From an uncultured Eubacteriales bacterium (GTDB taxonomy: Bacteria; Bacillota; Clostridia; Oscillospirales; Oscillospiraceae), in assembly GCA_959602365.1 (NCBI GenBank), contig CAUGSS010000037.1, positions 1 through 23,687 on the forward strand: a DNA stretch of 23,687 bases, in the 5' to 3' direction. The position numbers and the translations under genes were made by a program. Below the pieces are notes generated by a model. It was not told the origin of the DNA. It did not search any database and saw only the letters and a list, made by a program, of their open reading frames with translations. This document shows positions 1 through 5,313 of this stretch, in pieces. The first letter of the stretch is position 1. Every line of letters begins with the position of its first letter.

Positions 1-18
1 CTTTTCTACGGGGCACCT

Positions 19-37
19 CCACCGGCTGAGCCGGTGG
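19..37. other. Short perfect hairpin near left edge
   Basis: An 8-bp perfect stem (CCACCGGC / GCCGGTGG) with a TGA loop, followed on the plus strand by only three T's. It could be a weak terminator for a plus-strand gene entering from the left, or part of a dispersed repeat. There is too little flanking sequence to choose. Confidence 0.3.
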
Positions 38-57
38 TTTCCCTACTCAATAAAACC

Positions 58-84
58 GGCGCGGCCCGAGTGCAGGGCCGCGCC
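58..84 (-). terminator. Rho-independent terminator of the TIR/cupin operon
   Basis: A perfect 10-bp GC-rich stem (GGCGCGGCCC / GGGCCGCGCC) with a 7-nt loop. On the minus strand it is followed by GGTTTTATT. It lies just after the stop codon of the cupin gene that ends at 104. The plus-strand flank (GCCTTTGTG) is weaker, so the minus direction is preferred. Confidence 0.7.
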
Positions 85-103
85 GCCTTTGTGCGTCACA
101 CGT

Positions 104-532
104 TCAGTTCTCCCAGCGGTTCTCCCAGGCCTCACACCAGCGGCGCATTTCCCCGGTCAACGGCACCAGGGTCTTGTCGTTGCCGCCGGGGTGTTTGAAG
201 AACAGGATCCGGGTGCCCGCCGGGGATTTCTGAAGGTACCTGGTATTCGGGCGGATGATGAAAAAATCCCCCGCCTCCACCAGGATCTCCTTCCCCGCGT
301 CCAGGTCCACATACTTGGCCGCCCCCCGAAGCAGAAACTGGTATTCGGTCACCAGAGGATGGTAGTGGGGTTTCTCCCACTGGTAGGCGGCGTAATCGGT
401 GATTCCCACCTCGATCTCCCCGTCCCGCAGGTGCTCCAGATCCTGGGGCAATTTCAGATCCCCCGCCAGATACTGGCGGTGGTTGGCCTGCAGGGCGGTC
501 TCAATGGCCGCCCTGCCCAGTACCTCAATCAT
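104..532 (-). CDS. Small single-domain cupin protein
   Basis: A 142-residue cytoplasmic protein with one cupin beta-barrel. The first cupin motif is clear at residues 54-70: His56, His58 and Glu63 as likely metal ligands, ending in Gly70. The second motif (residues 88-100, GDFFIIRPNTRYLQK) is recognisable, but the usual metal-binding His is Tyr99. Any metal site is therefore 2-His/1-Glu at most, and the substrate is unknown. The start ATG overlaps the stop of the upstream TIR gene by 4 nt, so the two are very likely translationally coupled. A terminator follows. Cupins include isomerases, dioxygenases and pure ligand binders, and the sequence does not separate these. The coupling to a TIR protein suggests a sensing or nucleotide-sugar related role, which is inference. 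Confidence 0.85.
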   Translation of the reverse strand: MIEVLGRAAIETALQANHRQYLAGDLKLPQDLEHLRDGEIEVGITDYAAYQWEKPHYHPLVTEYQFLLRGAAKYVDLDAGKEILVEAGDFFIIRPNTRYLQKSPAGTRILFFKHPGGNDKTLVPLTGEMRRWCEAWENRWEN

Positions 533-1530
533 ATCTGTTCCCCTTCCTCCTCTACCGGCCGGGCATGGGCCCAGATGTACTCGAACTGATTCCGGTAAAA
601 CTGATAGTTGTCCACGTCGTCCGGGTGGATGAACACGCAGCGGCGCTCGCTGTCAGGGCAGCCGAAGGAGTAGTAATCCACCTTAATGGTGCTTCTGGAC
701 GCATCTTCCGTCTCCACGCAGAAGATCGCGCAGGGCAGATACCAGTCGGTCACCCGGCAGTCAAAGCCCTCCCACTCCTGCCGCCAGTCCAGCATATCAT
801 AGTAGGCGTTTGGTATGATCCGGCTGCGTGTTCTGGGGCTGCCCCCGCTGATCTTGTATTGGGCCGCCTCTTTTGCCGCCGGGGAGTCCGGATCCAGCAT
901 AACCACCCGGCACCGGGCGCCGCCGGCCAGGGCGGACTCCAGATATTCCCGGTTGGCGGACAGAATCGCCTGGCCTGCCAGCACACAGATGTCGATGGAC
1001 CGGATCTTGCCCGACAGCCGGGCGGTCAACGGCTCCCGTTTCTCCACCGTCTGACGGCTCTCCAGCGGCGTGCCCCTCATCAGGGCGGCCAGGGCGCGCT
1101 GGCGGGCACCGGTCTTGGTCATCTTGGACAGCACGTCCAGCAGCAGTTCCGTGCGGTCAAACTTCTTGTCGTGGGCCTGCACCCCCTCCAGGCGGGGCAG
1201 GACGGAGAGGGAGGCCGGGAGCTGCTGCGGGAAGGAAAAACCGCCGCAGAGCACCGGAATCATATTCTTGTGCTCCCGCAGGGCCAAGTTGATCTCCTGG
1301 ACAAAGATGGCATCCTCTCCCAGGCCGTCAAAAACCCCCGGGGACAAAATCAGCAGGAAATCCTGGGCCGCCAGAATATTGTCCCGGAGGATCTCCGGAA
1401 ACTCCCCGGTCTGATCGTGGAGGCTTTTGACATCCCAAAAAAAGGAGATCCCATGCTGCGTGAAAAACTCTGCGAACAGGTCCGCATAAACTCCTCCGGT
1501 ATTTCTGCGATAACTGATAAAGACGTCCAA
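529..1530 (-). CDS. TIR-domain protein with C-terminal DUF5919-like domain
   Basis: A 333-residue protein beginning at a TTG codon (1530). That start has a strong ribosome binding site (GGGAGGCGG) 5 nt upstream and gives the normal TIR N-terminus, MDVFISYRR. A longer reading from another TTG at 1587 would begin inside the likely promoter. Residues 1-135 form a TIR_2-type domain: DVFISYRRNTGG, SLHDQTGEF, FLLILSP, and Glu79 in FVQEI at the position of the catalytic Glu of NAD+-cleaving TIR domains. After a linker, residues 175-327 resemble the DUF5919 domain found behind HTH regulators (VVMLDPDSP; VDYYSFGCPDSER; YRNQFEYIWAHARP). That assignment is from memory of the family pattern. TIR enzymes commonly act as NADase effectors or second-messenger synthases in immunity, so the C-terminal domain would be the sensor. 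The cupin gene follows with a 4-nt overlap. Confidence 0.8.
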   Translation of the reverse strand: MDVFISYRRNTGGVYADLFAEFFTQHGISFFWDVKSLHDQTGEFPEILRDNILAAQDFLLILSPGVFDGLGEDAIFVQEINLALREHKNMIPVLCGGFSFPQQLPASLSVLPRLEGVQAHDKKFDRTELLLDVLSKMTKTGARQRALAALMRGTPLESRQTVEKREPLTARLSGKIRSIDICVLAGQAILSANREYLESALAGGARCRVVMLDPDSPAAKEAAQYKISGGSPRTRSRIIPNAYYDMLDWRQEWEGFDCRVTDWYLPCAIFCVETEDASRSTIKVDYYSFGCPDSERRCVFIHPDDVDNYQFYRNQFEYIWAHARPVEEEGEQI

Positions 1531-1558
1531 GCGCTCCGCCTCCCTTCCTGTTTTGTCC

Positions 1559-1587
1559 AGTGTATCACATCCCCCGGGGACGGGCAA
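1559..1587 (-). promoter_or_regulatory. Probable sigma-A promoter of TIR/cupin operon
   Basis: On the minus strand TTGCCC (1582-1587), a 17-nt spacer and TACACT (1559-1564), placed about 30 nt before the TTG start. The -35 and -10 are each imperfect, but spacing and position are right. It supports the TTG at 1530 as the real start. Confidence 0.5.
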
Positions 1588-1690
1588 CCGTTTTGTCCCT
1601 GGGTAAAATGCTCATATGCGATAAAGAAGCATACTACAAAACATAGACCAGGACAACAGCCTACCACTATTCCGTCAAGTCAATATTGTT

Positions 1691-1778
1691 ATGAAGTCCA
1701 CTTCACTTTTTCTTGACAAATTTATAAGAGCACGCTAATATGAAGTTGCCTTCACAAGAAGTTGACTTCATATTAGCG
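1691..1778. promoter_or_regulatory. Cluster of GAAGT..ACTTC operators and a 14-bp inverted repeat
   Basis: Three related palindromes surround the XRE promoter: GAAGTCCACTTC (1693-1704), GAAGTTGCCTTC (1742-1753) and GAAGTTGACTTC (1758-1769). The outer arms also form a perfect 14-bp inverted repeat, CGCTAATATGAAGT (1733-1746) and ACTTCATATTAGCG (1765-1778), spanning the -10 box and the leader. This is the expected look of an autoregulated XRE repressor operator. As RNA, part of the repeat could also fold into a hairpin just ahead of the ribosome binding site. Repressor identity is inferred from position. Confidence 0.7.
1713..1741 (+). promoter_or_regulatory. Strong sigma-A promoter of the XRE/membrane protein operon
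   Basis: Perfect -35 TTGACA (1713-1718), 17-nt spacer, near-perfect -10 TAATAT (1736-1741). It is embedded in the palindrome cluster, so the operators overlap the -10 and the expected start point near 1748. Confidence 0.85.
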
Positions 1779-1790
1779 GGGAGGGAGTGC

Positions 1791-2021
1791 ATGAAAACAA
1801 AGGTGAGAGAATTGCGAACGGCGGCCAAAATGACGCAGCAACAATTAGCTGATTTGGTTCATGTTTCCTCAAGGACGATTATATCCATTGAGAAAGAACA
1901 ATACAGCCCATCTCTCATGCTGGCGTATCGTATGGCCGAGGTGTTTGGCGTAACCATTGAGGAATTATGTTGTCTAAAAGAGAACAAGGAATTGGAGGAT
2001 AAAAAGTATGAAGAATTATAA
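1791..2021 (+). CDS. Small XRE-family HTH transcriptional regulator
   Basis: A 76-residue DNA-binding protein consisting of almost nothing but a Cro/C1-type helix-turn-helix (MTQQQLADLVHVSSRTIISIE, then YSPSLMLAYRMAEVFGVTIEEL). The chosen ATG (1791) has the ribosome binding site GGGGAGGGAG about 3-12 nt upstream. A longer reading from 1740 would begin inside the promoter and palindromes. The compact form matches the YozG-like group that is usually paired with a small membrane protein, and the next gene overlaps it by 14 nt. The palindromes at 1693-1769 are its probable operators. The gene is visibly more AT-rich than its surroundings, which suggests recent acquisition. Confidence 0.9.
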   Translation: MKTKVRELRTAAKMTQQQLADLVHVSSRTIISIEKEQYSPSLMLAYRMAEVFGVTIEELCCLKENKELEDKKYEEL

Positions 2022-2424
2022 CCGGCGAGGCTTGATAAGTGGTATTGTTCAGCTTCTCCTGTCTGTTTTCTGCCTTATCACAATGATTGTCACAGGCTTT
2101 GATGTGAAACTGGCAGTTTTGGGAATTATCGTAGCCCTACTAGGAATTACCAGTGTTATCAATAGCTTTTCTAAAGAAACGACCAAAAAAGAGTTAATTG
2201 ACAACGAAGATGAACGCTCACAGCTAGTAAAGATTAAAGCAAAGTCGAAATCATTCGACATTGTTTCAAACTTTCTTTTCCTTGCGACCATAGCGGTTAT
2301 GATAGCCTATGGCGTTACCAAAAATCAAGTGTTTGTTTATATGTTTATCTGTACAGGGGCAGCCTTATCTGTTTGCTGGATTAGCCACATCATCACACAC
2401 TTTTATTACGAATCTAAAATGTAG
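2008..2424 (+). CDS. Four-helix membrane protein (DUF2178-like) paired with XRE regulator
   Basis: A 138-residue protein with four hydrophobic segments at about residues 9-28, 32-51, 86-104 and 109-130. They form two pairs separated by a charged segment (KETTKKELIDNEDERSQLVKIKAKSK). This layout resembles DUF2178-type proteins co-transcribed with small XRE regulators in Firmicutes, a resemblance judged by pattern only. Translation starts inside the end of the regulator gene, with AGGATAAAAAGT upstream as a modest ribosome binding site, so expression is coupled. The function is unknown. Possibilities include a membrane antagonist or signal input for the repressor. Like the regulator, it is AT-rich compared with its neighbours. 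Confidence 0.8.
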   Translation: MKNYNRRGLISGIVQLLLSVFCLITMIVTGFDVKLAVLGIIVALLGITSVINSFSKETTKKELIDNEDERSQLVKIKAKSKSFDIVSNFLFLATIAVMIAYGVTKNQVFVYMFICTGAALSVCWISHIITHFYYESKM

Positions 2425-2519
2425 TTACGAATAGCAAAGCCAGCCGAGCCAGTCAACAGTCAAGATGAACGGCGCATACGCGCCGCCGCTGACAGCTCCG
2501 CCTGCCTTTGCCGGAAGCC

Positions 2520-2560
2520 GATCCAGGGGCGGCAGCACTCCGTGCTGCCGCCCCTGGATC
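2520..2560. repeat. 19-bp perfect hairpin, possible dispersed repeat unit
   Basis: Two perfectly complementary 19-bp arms (2520-2538 and 2542-2560, GATCCAGGGG... to ...CCCCTGGATC) separated by only TCC. No T-run follows on either strand, so it is not an ordinary terminator. The surrounding stretch (about 2430-2590, including GGCGCATACGCGCC at 2471-2484) has no convincing gene. It looks like the non-coding dispersed elements common in this bacterial group, but copy number cannot be tested here. Confidence 0.55.
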
Positions 2561-2592
2561 ATCATCGCTTTCCATTGTATCCCACAACAGCG

Positions 2593-2623
2593 AAGGGGCA
2601 CAGCCGGAATGGCTGTGCCCCTT
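2593..2623 (-). terminator. Terminator after the 4-hydroxybutyryl-CoA dehydratase family gene
   Basis: A 13-bp perfect stem (AAGGGGCACAGCC / GGCTGTGCCCCTT) with a 5-nt loop, 25 nt beyond the stop at 2649 on the minus strand. The T-run is poor (CTTCGCTG), so it may be inefficient. On the plus strand it could also stop readthrough from the XRE operon (CCCCTTTGG). Confidence 0.55.
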
Positions 2624-2648
2624 TGGATTTGGGTCAAAGGTGGAATGC

Positions 2649-4292
2649 TTACTTCTTGGCCTGATAGTTCTTGAACTTCTCCAGCATGGCGCGGGGAGTC
2701 TTGGTGGCCCGCTCGTAGCGGGGGCACTCCTCGTAGCCGGGCAGACCGGCCAGATACTTGGCGATCTTCTTCAGCTCCTCCAGGTCGTAGCGGCTCATCA
2801 GGGTGATCTCCTCCATCAGGGGGGAGCCGCCGCCATGGACACCGGCCACAGCCTGGGCGCCCTCGAAGGCGTCGCACAGCTTGTCCTCCATCATCCGCAT
2901 GACCCGGTGGGTCTCCTCGGCGGTGTAGGCCGGGTTGCGGCGGATGTACTTGTTGCACAGATCCGCAGTCTCGGGATCATAGAAGGACTCCTCGGTGGGC
3001 AGGCTGGCGCACACGCCGCCGGTCAGGTCGGCCAGGATCTCATACTCGTGGTAGATGTTGTGACCAGCCAGACGGCGGCCGGCGTTGGTCAGGATCTCAT
3101 CGGGCACATACTGGCCGGAGGGGAACTCCACGGCGCGATAGGCAGACTGCTGGCCGGCAGCGAAGACCAGCTCGGCGGTCTGGATGATATCGCACAGCTT
3201 GGAGCGGACATGGCCCTCCCGGGCGATGTCGTTGACATCGGCCACCAGGGCGGCCTGGGAGGCGATGACCTCGCCCACGGCGGTCTTGCAGCCGGTGTAG
3301 GAGTGACGGTGATAGTGGGCGAACATCAGGGCCAGGTAGCCGCCGTACTGGGCCACGCCATCGGCATCCAGGCCGTTCAGGAACACCCGGTCCTCGGGCA
3401 CAAACACGTCGTCGAAGATGGTCATGGACTCCACGTCACCGATGTGGGCCCAGGGGGCGTCGATGTGCTTGCGCTTGTGGTGCTGTCCAGGCAGGGCCAT
3501 CAGCTTGATGCCGGGCCAGTCGGCGGGCAGCGCGAAGGACAGGGCATAAGCGGCGTCATCCTGGCTCATGAACTTGGTGGGGTTGACGATGATCTCATCC
3601 ACATAGGGGGCGCAGGAGTTGCAGATCTTGGCGCCCCGAACGATGATGCCCTTGCAGGGCTTGCCGTCGACGCCGATGCCGTCCACGTTCATCTCGACTA
3701 CATGGACGAACTGGTCGGGATCGGGCTGCATGTGGGCGCGCTTATACTTGGGGTTACGGGAGCCCTTTACGTCGGTCTGAGCGCAGTTGCAGATCAGATC
3801 GTTCTCCTGACAGTACTCGATGTACTTGGTCAGACGCTCAAAGTACTTGGTGCCGCAGGCCTGGTCGCAGTCATAGGCCACGGAATAGATCGCATTCAGG
3901 GCGTCGGAACCCATGCAGCGCTGCATGCAGCCGCCCACCCGGTGACAGATCAGACGGGTCATCAGCTGCTTCTTCAGCAGGTCGTCCACAGAGTGGTGGA
4001 TATGGGTGGAACGGTTGATGTAGTGGCCGGTGATATGGCTCTTGGCCACGCAGACATCCTCATAGCGGGGGTCGTTGGCAGTCTCGTAGCACTTGCCCAT
4101 CACGTAGGTGCCGCCCACGATCCAGTCGGCCAGATCGCGGCCCTCGCCCTCAACACCGTTGGAGCGGTCCACCTTCTTGCCGTGCAGGTACACGTTGGGC
4201 TTCATCTTCAGCAGGCGCTCTTTGTAGGCCTCATAAGTGCCGACGCGCCAGCCGGCCTCATAGGTGCGTTCAATCGCCATTGGAATTACCAT
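2649..4292 (-). CDS. abfD: 4-hydroxybutyryl-CoA dehydratase / vinylacetyl-CoA isomerase family protein
   Basis: A 547-residue FAD and [4Fe-4S] enzyme of the 4-hydroxyphenylacetate 3-hydroxylase/AbfD superfamily. Known members convert 4-hydroxybutyryl-CoA to crotonyl-CoA through vinylacetyl-CoA, a step of GABA and succinate fermentation to butyrate. The four cluster ligands known from the clostridial enzyme are visible: Cys122 and Cys126 (GGCMQRCMG), His328 and Cys335 (HRHSYTGC). The neighbouring Tyr332 and Lys336 match catalytic positions. It is roughly 50 residues longer than the classical enzyme as I recall it. About 20 are N-terminal, and about 13 lie between the two ligand pairs around VHVVEMNVDGIGVDG. 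Two starts are possible, ATG 4292 or ATG 4280 (MAIERTYEAG), sharing the site AAAGGAAAGG. No transferase, dehydrogenase or CoA-transferase of the pathway adjoins it, so the substrate could differ. Confidence 0.8.
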   Translation of the reverse strand: MVIPMAIERTYEAGWRVGTYEAYKERLLKMKPNVYLHGKKVDRSNGVEGEGRDLADWIVGGTYVMGKCYETANDPRYEDVCVAKSHITGHYINRSTHIHHSVDDLLKKQLMTRLICHRVGGCMQRCMGSDALNAIYSVAYDCDQACGTKYFERLTKYIEYCQENDLICNCAQTDVKGSRNPKYKRAHMQPDPDQFVHVVEMNVDGIGVDGKPCKGIIVRGAKICNSCAPYVDEIIVNPTKFMSQDDAAYALSFALPADWPGIKLMALPGQHHKRKHIDAPWAHIGDVESMTIFDDVFVPEDRVFLNGLDADGVAQYGGYLALMFAHYHRHSYTGCKTAVGEVIASQAALVADVNDIAREGHVRSKLCDIIQTAELVFAAGQQSAYRAVEFPSGQYVPDEILTNAGRRLAGHNIYHEYEILADLTGGVCASLPTEESFYDPETADLCNKYIRRNPAYTAEETHRVMRMMEDKLCDAFEGAQAVAGVHGGGSPLMEEITLMSRYDLEELKKIAKYLAGLPGYEECPRYERATKTPRAMLEKFKNYQAKK

Positions 4293-4322
4293 CCTTTCCT
4301 TTGCTCGTCCAGATTTCAGACA

Positions 4323-4364
4323 GCGCCCGAGAGACAGAAATCAATCCGTCTTGACTCCGGGCGC
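4323..4364 (-). promoter_or_regulatory. Structured leader of the dehydratase transcript
   Basis: GCGCCCG (4323-4329) pairs perfectly with CGGGCGC (4358-4364). Weaker AGAC/GTCT pairing lies inside. The element sits between the predicted transcription start (about 4371) and the start codon, so it would fold in the 5' leader. No known riboswitch pattern was recognised. Confidence 0.35.
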
Positions 4365-4378
4365 CTACTTACATTAAA

Positions 4379-4407
4379 ATCATATCAAAAGCTGTCTGGA
4401 AAATCAA
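4379..4407 (-). promoter_or_regulatory. Sigma-A promoter of the dehydratase gene
   Basis: On the minus strand TTGATT (4402-4407), 17-nt spacer, TATGAT (4379-4384). This gives a leader of about 80 nt containing the hairpin at 4323-4364. Confidence 0.75.
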
Positions 4408-4450
4408 CCGGGATTTTCTTGGAATTTCTGGGTTTTTTCCAAAATTCGCG

Positions 4451-4483
4451 AAAGTTGCCGGCTCAACTTTTCCACACTACATT
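4451..4483 (+). promoter_or_regulatory. Possible weak promoter with palindrome ahead of the NUDIX gene
   Basis: AAAGTTG (4451-4457) and CAACTTT (4464-4470) form a 7-bp inverted repeat around CCGGCT. It overlaps a possible -35 TTGCCG (4455-4460), which is followed after 17 nt by TACATT (4478-4483). Both boxes are poor matches. The palindrome may be an operator or may help an activator. Confidence 0.35.
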
Positions 4484-4545
4484 TTCCGTCAAATTTTGCC
4501 GGCTTTCTGCCGTTTACAAAAACAAGCCTGAGAGGTGTGTACTTT

Positions 4546-5091
4546 ATGGAACTGCTGGACATTGTGGATGAAAACGGACTTCCCACCGGGGAGACCGTGG
4601 AGCGGGGCGCCGCTCACCGATACGGGGTGCGCCACCGCACCGCCCACCTCTGGCTGCTGCGGCGCAGACAGGGCCGGGTGGAACTGCTGCTGCAGAAGCG
4701 CAGCCAACAGAAGGACTCCTATCCGGGCTGTTATGACATCTCCTCCGCCGGGCACATTCCCGCAGGGGTGGATTTTATCCCCTCTGCCCTGCGGGAACTG
4801 AAAGAGGAACTGGGCCTGGACGCCCGGCCGGAGGAGCTGATACTCTGCGGGGTGCGCCGCTTTGAGTATGAGGACACCTTCCACGGCCGCTGTTTTCATG
4901 ACAATCAGGTCAGCCGCGTCTACGCCCTTTGGCGGGATGTGGAGCCGGAGGCGCTGACGCTGCAGCCCGAGGAGGTGGAAGCCGTGTGCTGGATGGACTA
5001 CGACACCTGTCTCCAAGATGTGAAGGACAATGCCTTTCCAAACTGCATCCGGCTGGACGAGCTTGAAATGCTGACCATTGCCTGGTCGTAA
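4546..5091 (+). CDS. NUDIX hydrolase, IPP-isomerase-like subfamily
   Basis: A 181-residue cytoplasmic protein starting MELLDIVDENG. This ATG is preceded at a good distance by GAGAGGTG. A GTG three codons upstream overlaps that site and is rejected. The sequence layout (early DENGLPTGETVERG, HRTAHLWLL, LLLQKRS, then SSAGHIPAG) matches the NUDIX group related to isopentenyl diphosphate isomerase, which includes hydrolases of unknown substrate. The NUDIX box lies at residues 69-91 and keeps Arg83, Glu84, Glu87, Glu88 and Gly90. The first box Glu is replaced by Val75, with Asp76 next to it. Metal-binding glutamates are intact, so activity is plausible. The gene stands alone, divergent from the dehydratase gene. 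Confidence 0.85.
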   Translation: MELLDIVDENGLPTGETVERGAAHRYGVRHRTAHLWLLRRRQGRVELLLQKRSQQKDSYPGCYDISSAGHIPAGVDFIPSALRELKEELGLDARPEELILCGVRRFEYEDTFHGRCFHDNQVSRVYALWRDVEPEALTLQPEEVEAVCWMDYDTCLQDVKDNAFPNCIRLDELEMLTIAWS

Positions 5092-5233
5092 TCCAGAGGC
5101 CTGTTCTTGCTGCCCTCTCCGAAACAGAATGGGACAAGTTCAGTAGAAACGTGTCCAAAAAATCCGCACAAGAGAGAAATTTGCAAATAAAAGTCACAGA
5201 AAATGGAATCCTAAACTCACCTTAAGAATTTCT

Positions 5234-5286
5234 TTCATACCAATTCGAAGCATCTTATGGTATGATGAGGTTGTAAGTTCATACCG
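5234..5286 (+). promoter_or_regulatory. Promoter/operator region of the efflux operon
   Basis: A good -10 TATGAT (5261-5266) lacks a recognisable -35. TCATACCA (5235-5242) and TGGTATGA (5258-5265) make an 8-bp perfect inverted repeat that ends on the -10. TTCATACC recurs as a direct copy at 5279-5286. This looks like a regulated promoter bound by a dimeric regulator that is not encoded nearby. Confidence 0.5.
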
Positions 5287-5313
5287 GTGAGAAGAAAGCA
5301 AAGAGGTGATTCC

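Noticed and set aside
1530..1587. Longer TIR protein starting at TTG 1587
   Set aside because: That start coincides with the likely -35 box and has no ribosome binding site. TTG 1530 has a strong one and gives the standard TIR N-terminus.
1740..1790. Longer XRE regulator starting at ATG 1740
   Set aside because: The extra residues would be encoded by the -10 box and operator palindromes. ATG 1791 has the ribosome binding site.
2508..4571. Long plus-strand open frame (687 codons) opposite the dehydratase gene
   Set aside because: It is antisense to a gene with clear conserved motifs. Its translation is Gly/Val/His/Leu-rich without family likeness, as expected from GC-rich codon bias.
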